Positions 23,603 to 32,322 of a stretch of DNA of 64,000 nucleotides are shown piece by piece. A program made the translations under genes and the position numbers. The stretch is taken from NCBI RefSeq assembly GCF_002892835.1, contig NZ_PJMB01000014.1:1-64000 (forward strand), given 5' to 3'. The DNA is from Arthrobacter sp. AFG7.2 (GTDB lineage Bacteria; Actinomycetota; Actinomycetes; Actinomycetales; Micrococcaceae). The stretch's first letter is position 1, and every line of letters starts with the position of its first letter. The notes below the pieces were generated by a model. It was not told the origin of the DNA. It saw only the letters and a list, made by a program, of their open reading frames with translations, and ran no database searches.

Positions 23603-26107
23603 ATGTCCCTCATTCGCGCGTTAAGCAAGGAGCTGGAGGCACGCAGCGACGATTCACTGCGTGCACTGTTCGACGCCCGGCCGGACCTCATTTCTCCCGC
23701 TGTTCCTGACTTCTCCGCCCTCGCCGCGAGGGCAAGCGCCAGGCTCAGCGTGCAGCGCGCGCTGGAACGGCTCAACCGGCCCCAGATGCAGGTCCTCGAG
23801 ACCCTCCATCTGTGCACCAACACCGACACCGGGCACAGCGTTTCCGCCGCCGGACTCCGGAGGATGATTCCGGGATCCTCGGCAGCCGCGGTTGACCGGA
23901 TCCTGCATTCGCTGCAGGATCTTGCCCTGGTGCACCGCGCCGACCCTCCGCACGGTACACCGGACCCCGTGGCAAAACAGCGCCATTACCTCCCCGTGGG
24001 CTCCCTGAAAGACGTGGTGGGGCTCTATCCCGCGGGGCTGGGCAGGAGCTATACGGAGCTGGTCCGCCTTCAGCCCGCCTTTGCGCAGCGCGCCGTGCAA
24101 CTGGTCTCTGAGCTGAACCGAAGCGGTGTCGCCATCCATGCCGCCACCACTCCCATGGAGGCGGCACTGGCGCTGCAGCAGTGGACTTCCTCTCCTGAGG
24201 CGCTTAACAGCCTTCTGGCAACGGCTCCGGAGCGGACGACGGCGCTGCTCGCCAGGTTCCGCAACTGGGCCATGGGTGCGGTCCCGCAGGCGCAACGCAA
24301 GGCTTCAATCACCACGGAAGGGCCCGACGTCGGCCCTGTGGACTGGCTCCTGGCACGCGGACTGCTGGTGCCGCTGGATGCGGCTCACGTGGAGCTGCCC
24401 CACAGCGTGGGGCTCTCACTGCGCGGCGGTGCCATCATCAACGACTTCACCTTGCAGCCGCCCGTCCCCGAGCTCGGCCGGACCTCTGCGGCCCTCCGCA
24501 GGAACGCGGCGCTCAGCGCAATTTCAGAGACGCTGCGGCTGGTGGGCGACCTGCTCCATGCAGTACGGGAACAACCATTGGCCACGCTGCGCAGCGGCGG
24601 CGTGGGTGTGCGCGAAATGAGGCGGCTTGCCGAGCTGCTCCGGATCGACCAGCAGCAGACAGGCCTCCTGCTGGAACTGGCGGCGCTTGCGGGCCTGATC
24701 CGTCTCGACGTCGATTCCTCATCCTGGGTCCAGCCGCCACAGCTCGAATGGCTGGTCCTGCCACGGCAGGAACAGTGGCTCTGGCTGGTCAACGCCTGGC
24801 TGGCCAGCGAGCGCGTGCCTTCCCTGGTGGGGCAGCCCATCAACGGAGCACGGGGAGGGCCATCGGCGCACCGCTCCGCTTCTGGAAGCACAATCATCGC
24901 GTTGTCAGCGGAGGCACAACGCCCTGACGCTCCGCTGGTCCGCAAACGCATCCTGGAGATTCTCGACGAATTGACCGTGGAGGCAGGCTCCGCGGACGAC
25001 ACGGCGCCGGTGCTTGATGCAGCAGCAGTCCTGCAGCGGGCGGAGTGGTCCCAGCCCCGGATGGCCCGGCGCTTCAGCTCGATGATCCGCGGAGTGCTGG
25101 CCGAAGCCGAACTCCTTGGCCTGGTGGGGTCCGGCGCGCTGAGCCAGTTGGGACGGGCGCTGGCGGAGGACAACCCTGACGCCGCCCTTGCCATCCTCGG
25201 CGAGCACCTGCCGGCAGCCTTGAGCCATGTCCTGCTCCAGGCGGACCTGACCGCCGTCGCCCCCGGTTATCTGGCCCCCGGGCTGGCAGAGAAGCTGCTG
25301 GTGATGGCTGACGCCGAAGGCCAGGGACCGGCCACCATCTACCGTTTCTCGGCCGGCACCATTAAGCGGGCACTGGACACGGGGTATGACGCTGCCGCCA
25401 TCCTGGAGTTCCTCCGTGAACATTCCGCGACGGCGGTGCCGCAGCCGCTCGAGTACCTTGTGGAGGACACGGCTTCCCGGCATGGAAGACTGCGGGTGGG
25501 GGCAGCAGCCAGCTTCGTCCACAGCGAGGACGAGGGCGCCCTGCTGGAACTTCTCTCCGGCCCGAAGGCAGCGCGCCTGAACCTGGAGAGGATTGCCCCC
25601 ACCGTCCTGGTTTCCTCGGCTACGCCGCGGGAAACCGCCCAGGTTCTCCGCAGCCTTGGCCTCTCCCCTTCAGTAGACGGCGCAAACGGGCCCGTGGTCA
25701 GGCTCCGCACTGCACCGGCCCCACCGGGCGCCAACCGCCCTGTGTACACCGCCCCGCGGATGGCACCCGGGGCTGAGGAGGTGGAAGCCCAGCTTGCGGT
25801 CCTTCGCAAGGTGGGCTCCGCCGTCGGACACCCCGGGGTTCCGGGCGACCACGGAGGATCCGGAGACCACGGCGGCGAAGCGCGGACGCAACTGGGACTT
25901 GAGGCCCTGCAGCGCGCCATCCGACTCAAGCAGCGCATCAGCATGAACGTGGTGGACGGCCTTGGGAATGCCAATCTGGAGATCGTTGTTCCGTTATCGG
26001 TAAGCGGCGGCCGCGTCCGGGTGTTCGATCCTGCGAAGGAGACGGAACGGGTGCTGTCCATCCACCGCATCATCGACATTGAGGCTGCAGAGGAACTGCG
26101 CCAGTGA
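23603..26107 (+). CDS. Helicase-associated protein, Rv0862c-like, partner of XPB
   Basis: An 834-aa protein in which no Walker A helicase core is seen. It opens with MSLIRALSKELEARSDDSLRALFDARPDL, typical of the family annotated as helicase C-terminal/XPB-Ssl2-like domain proteins that precede XPB in mycobacteria. Middle and C-terminal parts are helical and winged (LRMLELLRLDQQ... type segments). The end has the WYL/SH3-like strands EIVVPLSVSGGRVRVFDPAKETERVLSIHRI. It ends 13 bp before the XPB start, so they form an operon. A role with XPB in DNA repair is inferred from this linkage. ATG at 23603 has only a weak site. Confidence 0.8.
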   Translation: MSLIRALSKELEARSDDSLRALFDARPDLISPAVPDFSALAARASARLSVQRALERLNRPQMQVLETLHLCTNTDTGHSVSAAGLRRMIPGSSAAAVDRILHSLQDLALVHRADPPHGTPDPVAKQRHYLPVGSLKDVVGLYPAGLGRSYTELVRLQPAFAQRAVQLVSELNRSGVAIHAATTPMEAALALQQWTSSPEALNSLLATAPERTTALLARFRNWAMGAVPQAQRKASITTEGPDVGPVDWLLARGLLVPLDAAHVELPHSVGLSLRGGAIINDFTLQPPVPELGRTSAALRRNAALSAISETLRLVGDLLHAVREQPLATLRSGGVGVREMRRLAELLRIDQQQTGLLLELAALAGLIRLDVDSSSWVQPPQLEWLVLPRQEQWLWLVNAWLASERVPSLVGQPINGARGGPSAHRSASGSTIIALSAEAQRPDAPLVRKRILEILDELTVEAGSADDTAPVLDAAAVLQRAEWSQPRMARRFSSMIRGVLAEAELLGLVGSGALSQLGRALAEDNPDAALAILGEHLPAALSHVLLQADLTAVAPGYLAPGLAEKLLVMADAEGQGPATIYRFSAGTIKRALDTGYDAAAILEFLREHSATAVPQPLEYLVEDTASRHGRLRVGAAASFVHSEDEGALLELLSGPKAARLNLERIAPTVLVSSATPRETAQVLRSLGLSPSVDGANGPVVRLRTAPAPPGANRPVYTAPRMAPGAEEVEAQLAVLRKVGSAVGHPGVPGDHGGSGDHGGEARTQLGLEALQRAIRLKQRISMNVVDGLGNANLEIVVPLSVSGGRVRVFDPAKETERVLSIHRIIDIEAAEELRQ

Positions 26108-26120
26108 AGGACTCCCCCGC

Positions 26121-27767
26121 GTGAACGACGGACCGTTGATTGTCCAAAGCGATAAGACCATCCTGCTGGAAGTGGACCATGAGCTGGCGACTGAAGCCCG
26201 GCACGCCATCGCGCCCTTCGCCGAGCTTGAACGGGCGCCGGAGCATATGCACAGCTACCGGTTGACCCCGCTGGGGCTGTGGAACGCCCGCGCTGCGGGT
26301 CTGGATGCGGAGAAGGTGCTGGATACGCTGCTGAAGTACTCCCGGTTCCCGGTGCCGCATTCGCTGTTGATCGACGTTGAAGAAACCATGTCACGGTACG
26401 GACGGCTGCGCCTGGAAAAAGACCCGCAGCACGGCCTGGTCATGCGGACTGACGACTATCCGGTCTTGGAGGAGGTGATCCGGGCCAAGAAGATCCAGCC
26501 CCTGCTCGGGCCGCGGATTGACGGTGAAACAGTGGTGGTGCACGCCTCCCAGCGGGGGCAGCTCAAGCAGTTGCTGCTGAAGATCGGCTGGCCGGCAGAG
26601 GATCTGGCGGGGTACGTGGACGGTACCCCGCACCTGATCGCGCTGAACGAGGACGGCTGGAAGTTGCGTCCGTACCAGCAGATGGCCAGCGACAACTTCT
26701 GGTCCGGGGGCAGTGGCGTCGTCGTGCTGCCCTGCGGAGCCGGGAAGACGCTGGTGGGGGCTGCAGCCATGGCCACCGGCTCCACCACCACCCTGATCCT
26801 TGTCACCAACACTGTGGCTGCCCGGCAGTGGAAGGACGAACTGCTGAAGCGCACTTCCCTTACCGAGGATGAAATCGGCGAGTACTCCGGAGCTGTCAAG
26901 GAAGTCCGCCCGGTGACCATCGCGACCTATCAGGTGCTGACCACCAAGCGCGGTGGCCTGTACCCGCACCTGGAGCTGGTGGACGGCCACGACTGGGGCC
27001 TGATCATTTATGACGAGGTCCATCTCCTGCCGGCGCCGATCTTCCGGATGACAGCAGACCTCCAGGCCCGGCGCCGGCTTGGGCTGACCGCGACCCTGGT
27101 CCGCGAAGACGGCCGCGAGGGCGAGGTGTTCAGCCTGATAGGGCCCAAACGCTACGACGCACCATGGAAGGACATCGAGTCCCAGGGTTACATCGCGCCC
27201 GCGGACTGCGTGGAGGTCCGGGTTGACCTGCCCAAGGACGAACGGGTTGCCTACGCCATGGCTGAGGACGCGGACAAGTACCGGCTCTGCGCCACCTCTG
27301 AGTCGAAAACCCGTGTGGTGGAGCAACTGGTTTCCAGGCATGCCGGCGAGCAGCTGCTGGTCATCGGCCAATACATCGACCAGCTGGATGAACTCGGCGA
27401 GCGCCTCCAGGCACCTGTCATCAAGGGCGACACCGCGGTCAAAGTGCGCCAGAAGTTGTTCGATGCCTTCCGTGCCGGGGAGATCCAGACGCTCGTGGTC
27501 TCAAAGGTGGCAAATTTTTCCATCGACCTTCCGGAGGCCTCGGTGGCAATCCAGGTGTCCGGTTCCTTTGGATCCCGCCAGGAGGAGGCCCAGCGGCTGG
27601 GCAGGCTGTTGCGGCCCAAGAAGGACGGCCGGTCTGCACGCTTTTATTCGCTGGTGGCCCGGGACACCCTGGACCAGGACTTTGCCGCCAAGCGCCAGCG
27701 GTTCCTGGCCGAGCAGGGCTACGCCTACCGCATCATGGACGCCAAGGACGTGGAAACAGCGGAGTAG
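26121..27767 (+). CDS. DNA repair helicase XPB (ERCC3-type)
   Basis: ATP-dependent 3'-5' DNA helicase of superfamily 2. The 548-aa protein has a damage-recognition-like N-terminus (GPLIVQSDKTILLEVDHELA), Walker A PCGAGKT (about 206), DExH box DEVH (about 297), TATLVREDG and motif VI QEEAQRLGRLLRPK. The thumb-type insert follows motif III. GTG at 26121 chosen: it gives the family's usual MNDGPLIVQSDK opening. In actinobacteria it acts in DNA repair or transcription-coupled processes; the exact role is not settled. Confidence 0.93.
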   Translation: MNDGPLIVQSDKTILLEVDHELATEARHAIAPFAELERAPEHMHSYRLTPLGLWNARAAGLDAEKVLDTLLKYSRFPVPHSLLIDVEETMSRYGRLRLEKDPQHGLVMRTDDYPVLEEVIRAKKIQPLLGPRIDGETVVVHASQRGQLKQLLLKIGWPAEDLAGYVDGTPHLIALNEDGWKLRPYQQMASDNFWSGGSGVVVLPCGAGKTLVGAAAMATGSTTTLILVTNTVAARQWKDELLKRTSLTEDEIGEYSGAVKEVRPVTIATYQVLTTKRGGLYPHLELVDGHDWGLIIYDEVHLLPAPIFRMTADLQARRRLGLTATLVREDGREGEVFSLIGPKRYDAPWKDIESQGYIAPADCVEVRVDLPKDERVAYAMAEDADKYRLCATSESKTRVVEQLVSRHAGEQLLVIGQYIDQLDELGERLQAPVIKGDTAVKVRQKLFDAFRAGEIQTLVVSKVANFSIDLPEASVAIQVSGSFGSRQEEAQRLGRLLRPKKDGRSARFYSLVARDTLDQDFAAKRQRFLAEQGYAYRIMDAKDVETAE

Positions 27768-27782
27768 TCCGTGCCCGTCGGT

Positions 27783-28652
27783 TCAGGTGACACCCCTGGA
27801 GCTGTCCCGCTCCACACGTCCGGTCCTCGGATCGAACTGCGGACGCTCGTAGGCCAGTTCTCCACCGCTGCGTCCACCGTACGGCCGGCCGTGATCGGCG
27901 AATTCTTCCCTGAAGAACGCCAGGCACCACTGCCCCATCTGCAGCCTCGCACCGGTCCGGAGGACTGAAGGGCCGCTTTGGGCCACGCTGCCGCTGACCG
28001 CGCCATGGGGTACCAGCACGTACTCATCCCGCTCATCGTGCCTGATCTCGGCGTGCAGCCCGTCCAGCCCCTCCAGGACGATGTCGGAGCCGGGGTTGCT
28101 TCCGATCGTGGTGTTCTCCCCCGCGAGGGCAACCTCCTTGGGAATCTGGCCCGTCCATGCGGCTGCGTCCTGGACAAAGATGAGGCGCGGCCGGCCACCG
28201 CCCCGGGTGTAATGGGTGGTGGTAATCCGGCGGTTGATCTTCCGCCGGACCGTGGGCAGCAAGGGCAAGGGGGTCGACGGCGGAAACAGCTTGACTGCCG
28301 CACTTTTGCGCCTGCCCTGCCGGACAAGCGGCACGAGTGCCCCGAGCTTCCCGAGTTTGATATACGGCGAGCGGGTGACCAGACGTTGCGGAGCGGGGCT
28401 GTCCACGGCGCCAAGGCTGATGATGTTTCCGTCCGGGCCAGAAAGCGTGACGCTGACTCCCTTATCTGCCAGCACCTCAGCCAGTGGCCTGACCTCATCC
28501 AAGGACGGCATTCGGCCACCTCCCAAGGGCGCGAGGCTCTCCATCACCACCGCCACGTCCGTGCCCGAGGAAACGGCACTTCCTTTCGTTACCTTTCCGG
28601 ACTCGTCCGTGTAGGAAAAATGAAGGTTGACGTCGAGATGGAACTTTGCCAT
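27783..28652 (-). CDS. FHA domain-containing protein
   Basis: A 289-aa protein. N-terminal 150 residues of unknown type (MAKFHLDVNLHFSYTDESGKVTKG...) include a basic RRKINRRITTTHYTRG segment. A forkhead-associated domain at about 175-255 follows: TTIGSNPGSDIVLEGLDGLHAEIRHDERDEYVLV, with the phosphothreonine-binding pattern G-S-x-D-I-x-L-x-G-L-x-x-L-H. The usual second Ser is Gly here. FHA domains bind phosphothreonine partners of Ser/Thr kinases. It is convergent with XPB (15 bp) and 5 bp after the small gene at 28658. Confidence 0.78.
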   Translation of the reverse strand: MAKFHLDVNLHFSYTDESGKVTKGSAVSSGTDVAVVMESLAPLGGGRMPSLDEVRPLAEVLADKGVSVTLSGPDGNIISLGAVDSPAPQRLVTRSPYIKLGKLGALVPLVRQGRRKSAAVKLFPPSTPLPLLPTVRRKINRRITTTHYTRGGGRPRLIFVQDAAAWTGQIPKEVALAGENTTIGSNPGSDIVLEGLDGLHAEIRHDERDEYVLVPHGAVSGSVAQSGPSVLRTGARLQMGQWCLAFFREEFADHGRPYGGRSGGELAYERPQFDPRTGRVERDSSRGVT

Positions 28653-28657
28653 CCCGG

Positions 28658-28915
28658 TCAGCTGCGGTTCAGATCGGACCCGGCGGCATCCTTGTCGCTG
28701 GTGGTGACGCGCAAGCTGCCGTTGAGCTTCCAGGTGGCCCGCGGGGCATCAGGACCGATGTCCCGCGGCACCTCGACTGTCATATCCACGAACTGGTAGT
28801 TGATCGCGGCGCCCTTCCCGGTGAGATAAGACCACATTTCCTCTGCCAGGTCAGCCCAGTCACGGATGCTGCGTTCATTAGAGGCGGTGTTTTCAGAAGC
28901 ATTCAGGTCGGTCAT
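28658..28915 (-). CDS. Hypothetical 85-aa protein upstream of the FHA gene
   Basis: A short protein: helix (ERSIRDWADLAEEMWSYLTGKG) followed by beta strands (INYQFVDMTVEVPRDIG...ATWKLNGSLRVTTSD). ATG at 28915. It ends 5 bp before the FHA gene start, in the same transcript, so a shared function is likely. No family recognised. Strong strand/helix periodicity makes it look like a real protein. Confidence 0.6.
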   Translation of the reverse strand: MTDLNASENTASNERSIRDWADLAEEMWSYLTGKGAAINYQFVDMTVEVPRDIGPDAPRATWKLNGSLRVTTSDKDAAGSDLNRS

Positions 28916-29136
28916 GATGATTCGTCCCCTTCGTCGGGCGGAAATCAGTGAAAATACGGTGTGGAGCAGGCAAGCGTGGGCACCGGAGCACCAGGAGGGG
29001 CTCGATCAAACACTTGGATTCAGTGATGGAACCGGGCCCGGCACCATCACTGTATTCCCGCCCTGCACCGGGCGGAAGGTGTTCAGCGGGAAACGTTCTC
29101 GCTCCGGTTTCGGTTCCCGTCGTGCACACTGGAGGC

Positions 29137-29637
29137 ATGCGAAGCAAAGTAACCCCGGCTGTCCCCGGTCCCGGGCAGGAGTCCGTGTGGTCCTACCCTC
29201 GTCCCCCGCGCATCGAAGCCAGCACCGAACGCATCAGGATCGTCCTCGGCGGAGAGCTCATCCTCGACACGGTGGATTCGCTCCGTGTCCTCGAAACCAG
29301 CCATCCCCCGGTCTATTACGTCCCCCAGGCGGCGTTCATCCAGGGCGCACTGGAACCCGCCCCTGGAAGCAGCTACTGCGAGTTCAAGGGCCCGGCGCAG
29401 TACCTCACCGTCCGGGGAGGCGGGGTGGTGGCCGAAGCTGCCGCATGGTTTTATCCTGAACCGGCAGAGGGATACGGCGCCCTCTCCGGCCGCGTTGCTG
29501 TCTACCCCGGCAGGATGGACTATTGCGAGGTCGCGGGCGAGCGTGTCCGGCCGCAGCCGGGCAACTTCTACGGCGGCTGGATCACCGGGAGGGTAACGGG
29601 TCCATTCAAGGGTGAGCCAGGAACCATGCACTGGTGA
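29137..29637 (+). CDS. DUF427 family protein
   Basis: A 166-aa protein with the DUF427 pattern: RVLETSHPPVYYVPQAAF, CEFKGPAQYLTVRG, AAWFYPEP and the terminal Y-P-G-R-M-D-Y-C-E-V-x-G-E-x-V-R-P-Q-P-G-N-F-Y-G-G-W motif. The fold is a small beta-rich (Tudor-like) domain. A GGAGG lies 1 nt before the ATG, unusually close, so the start may be GTG at 29122 (MHTGGMRS) instead. Function unknown; common in actinobacteria. A 221-bp gap before it holds no gene I can support. Confidence 0.82.
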   Translation: MRSKVTPAVPGPGQESVWSYPRPPRIEASTERIRIVLGGELILDTVDSLRVLETSHPPVYYVPQAAFIQGALEPAPGSSYCEFKGPAQYLTVRGGGVVAEAAAWFYPEPAEGYGALSGRVAVYPGRMDYCEVAGERVRPQPGNFYGGWITGRVTGPFKGEPGTMHW

Positions 29638-29712
29638 CCGGTTGCTTTATTCTCCACCGCGTATCCAAGAAACACCCAGACAACTCCCAGAGTCCGGGAG
29701 CATGATGGGAGC

Positions 29713-30423
29713 ATGAACAAGAACGGTCCGGAAGCGAAGCTCCTTGTTGTAGACGATGAACCCAACATCCGGGAGCTGCTCTCCACCTCACTTCGGTTTG
29801 CCGGCTTCGACGTAGTCTCCGCCGCCAACGGCCGGGACGCCCTCGCCGCTGCAGACGCCCATTCCCCGGATCTGGCCGTGCTGGACGTCATGCTCCCGGA
29901 CATGGATGGTTTCACAGTCACCCGTCGCCTGCGGGCCTCCGGGAAGCATTTTCCGGTCCTGTTCCTCACGGCCAAGGATGACACTGAGGACAAGGTCACA
30001 GGCCTCACTGTCGGTGGCGATGATTACGTCACCAAGCCGTTCAGCCTTGACGAGGTGGTGGCCCGGATCCGCGCTGTGCTTCGCCGGACGCAGCCCATGC
30101 TGGACGACGACGCGGTGATTCGCGTGGACGACCTGGAACTCGATGACGATGCCCATGAAGTGCGCCGCGGCGGCACCGTCATTGAACTCTCCCCCACGGA
30201 GTTCAAGCTTCTCCGCTACCTCATGCTTAACCCCAACAGGGTGCTGTCCAAGTCCCAAATCCTGGACCACGTCTGGGAATACAACTTCAACGGTGATGCC
30301 TCCATCGTGGAGTCATACATCTCCTACCTGCGGCGGAAGGTGGATATTGACCCCGATGCCCCGGCCTTGATCCAGACCAAGCGCGGCGTGGGTTATGTGC
30401 TGCGGACGGCAGAAAAGCGCTGA
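29713..30423 (+). CDS. Response regulator, OmpR/PhoB family
   Basis: A 236-aa DNA-binding regulator. Receiver domain residues 1-125: acidic pocket D14-D15, phospho-acceptor D58 (VLDVMLPDMDG), and the conserved K in TKPFSL. A winged-helix output domain follows (ELSPTEFKLLRYLMLNPNRVLSKSQILDHVWEYNFNG, recognition helix ASIVESYISYLRRKVD). It resembles the TcrA/MprA/PrrA group. The histidine kinase gene follows 3 bp after the stop. Confidence 0.93.
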   Translation: MNKNGPEAKLLVVDDEPNIRELLSTSLRFAGFDVVSAANGRDALAAADAHSPDLAVLDVMLPDMDGFTVTRRLRASGKHFPVLFLTAKDDTEDKVTGLTVGGDDYVTKPFSLDEVVARIRAVLRRTQPMLDDDAVIRVDDLELDDDAHEVRRGGTVIELSPTEFKLLRYLMLNPNRVLSKSQILDHVWEYNFNGDASIVESYISYLRRKVDIDPDAPALIQTKRGVGYVLRTAEKR

Positions 30424-30426
30424 CCG

Positions 30427-31920
30427 TTGCTGCAGCGATGGAAGTCGGCCTCACTGAGGACGCAACTGGTGGCCATGATCATGGCCCTGCTGATAGTCGC
30501 CCTGACGGTAACGGGGGCAGGTACCCTGACACTGCTCCACAGCTACCTCCAGGCACAGGTGGATGACAAGCTGTACGCGGCAGTGGAGCTCGCCCGGAAG
30601 CAGCGCTCGTTTACGCAGCTCCAGGCACCCACGAACCCGATGGTCCCCACGGACTACTCGCTGCTCCTTTTCTTCCCTGACCAGGCACCTGTCCAGTTCG
30701 GCGGTGACCCGGACAGCCGGCCGGACATCAGCTCCCTCAGCAGGGAGCAGGCGCAGGCGCGCGGCGCTGTCCCCTACCAGGTGCGTGGCAACGACGGCGA
30801 GAACTGGCGCGTTGTGGCCGTTCCTGTCCAGACGGAGGATTCCGCAGCCGTGGTGGTCATTGGGTTGCCGCTGCGAAGCGTGGACGACGTCCTCAAGCAC
30901 GCCACCCTGGTGGTGACCGGTGTGGGGCTGTTGACCCTGCTGCTGGCGTCCCTGATTGCAAGCTGGACCGTCTCGCGTTCGTTCCGGCCGCTGGCGCGGG
31001 TGGAAAAGACCGCTGCCGCGATCGCCGCCGGGGATCTCTCCCGCCGCGTGGACGTTGAAAACCCGAGCACTGAACTGGGCCGCCTTAGCAGGTCCCTCAA
31101 TGCCATGCTCGCCCATATCGAAACAGCGTTCGCCGCCCGCACTGCTTCCGAGGAGCGGATGCGCCGGTTCGCCGCTGACGCATCCCACGAGCTGCGGACC
31201 CCGCTGGTCACCATCCGCGGGTTCTCGGAGCTGTACCGGCACGGCGCGCTGGCTACCGACGATGACGTGTCCACCGCCATGGGCAGGATCGAAAGCGAAG
31301 CCAAGCGGATGGGTTCAATGGTGGAAGACCTGCTGCTCCTGGCACGCCTTGACGAGCAGCGGCCGCTGCAGCAGAAGCCCGTGGACCTGCATCTCATTGC
31401 GCATGATGCGGTGGTGGACACCCAGGCCAGCGACCGTTCCCGCTCCATTACCTTGACCGGCCTTGACGGTGGCCCTGCCACCGCTGCCCCCGTGCTGGGC
31501 GACGAAGCCAAGCTCCGCCAGGTTGTAGGCAACCTCGTGGGCAACGCTCTTCGGTACACCCCGGAGGGCAGTCCGATTGAGCTGGCCGTCGGGGTCCGCG
31601 CCCTGGACGACGGGCAGCTGCGGTCCGTCATCGAAGTGCGGGACCACGGCCCCGGCATTACGGAAGAGGACGCATCCAAGGTCTTTGAGCGGTTTTACCG
31701 GGCCGACACCTCCAGGACCAGGGAGACGGGAGGCAGCGGGCTGGGGCTGGCCATTGTTGCTGCGATCGTGGGCTCCCACGGCGGTACGGTGCGGCTGGAA
31801 AAGACCGACGGCGGCGGCGCCACCCTGGTGGTGAGCCTGCCGAAGCGCGATGACCCGCCGCTGGACCGGGAAGGTGCTGAGGAGAGTACAGGCAGCGACG
31901 GCGAAGTTATCCACATATAG
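30427..31920 (+). CDS. Sensor histidine kinase
   Basis: A 497-aa membrane kinase. TM1 is about 17-40, followed by an extracytoplasmic sensor domain (about 41-158), then TM2 about 159-182. A HAMP linker (RSFRPLARVEKTAAAIAAGDLSRRV) leads to the HisKA domain with H254 (ADASHELRTPL) and the ATPase domain (N-box LVGNALRYTPEG, G1 VRDHGPGI, F-box VFERFYR, G2 GGSGLGLAIVAAI). The start is a TTG at 30427, 4 nt after the regulator stop; no ATG or GTG in frame fits better. It pairs with the response regulator at 29713. Its signal is unknown. Confidence 0.93.
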   Translation: MLQRWKSASLRTQLVAMIMALLIVALTVTGAGTLTLLHSYLQAQVDDKLYAAVELARKQRSFTQLQAPTNPMVPTDYSLLLFFPDQAPVQFGGDPDSRPDISSLSREQAQARGAVPYQVRGNDGENWRVVAVPVQTEDSAAVVVIGLPLRSVDDVLKHATLVVTGVGLLTLLLASLIASWTVSRSFRPLARVEKTAAAIAAGDLSRRVDVENPSTELGRLSRSLNAMLAHIETAFAARTASEERMRRFAADASHELRTPLVTIRGFSELYRHGALATDDDVSTAMGRIESEAKRMGSMVEDLLLLARLDEQRPLQQKPVDLHLIAHDAVVDTQASDRSRSITLTGLDGGPATAAPVLGDEAKLRQVVGNLVGNALRYTPEGSPIELAVGVRALDDGQLRSVIEVRDHGPGITEEDASKVFERFYRADTSRTRETGGSGLGLAIVAAIVGSHGGTVRLEKTDGGGATLVVSLPKRDDPPLDREGAEESTGSDGEVIHI

Positions 31921-32027
31921 GTCTCTTTGGTGGCCGGGCAAGGAGCCGCTTCCATACGCTCAATGCCAGGGGCCAGGACCAGCCCGGCCCGCCAGCGGCA
32001 GCTGCCGCTTCAGCGAAAGGCACCACC

Positions 32028-32315
32028 ATGAGCATTATCTCCGTCGATACCGAACTCCTTCAGCTCAAGTCCGCCAGTGTCCAGTCAACGGTGGACAGAA
32101 TCAGCGCGGACGTCCAGGCAATGAAACGCGGGCTGGACGAACTCCAGGGCTCATGGCGTGGTTCCGCTGCCACGAACTTCCAGGCACTGATTACGGAATG
32201 GACCATAACCCAGGGAAGGGTTGAGGCCTCGCTGGCCTCCATTAACACCGCACTGGCCTCTGCTGCCGCCACCTACGCGCAGGCGGAGCTGGGCAACACG
32301 CAGCGATTCAGCTGA
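32028..32315 (+). CDS. WXG100 family protein (ESAT-6-like)
   Basis: A 95-aa, predicted two-helix protein with the WXG turn at W43-R44-G45 (GSWRGSAATNF). Length and the heptad pattern fit WXG100 proteins, which dimerise and are secreted by type VII systems. ATG has an AAGG sequence upstream. No EccC ATPase or other type VII gene is in the window, so the secretion machinery would be elsewhere; it is an orphan. Confidence 0.88.
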   Translation: MSIISVDTELLQLKSASVQSTVDRISADVQAMKRGLDELQGSWRGSAATNFQALITEWTITQGRVEASLASINTALASAAATYAQAELGNTQRFS

Positions 32316-32322
32316 GCTGCCT

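Noticed and set aside
32028..32315. Type VII secretion cluster around the WXG100 gene
   Set aside because: No EccB, EccC, EccD or mycosin gene in the neighbourhood; only a single WXG100 gene.
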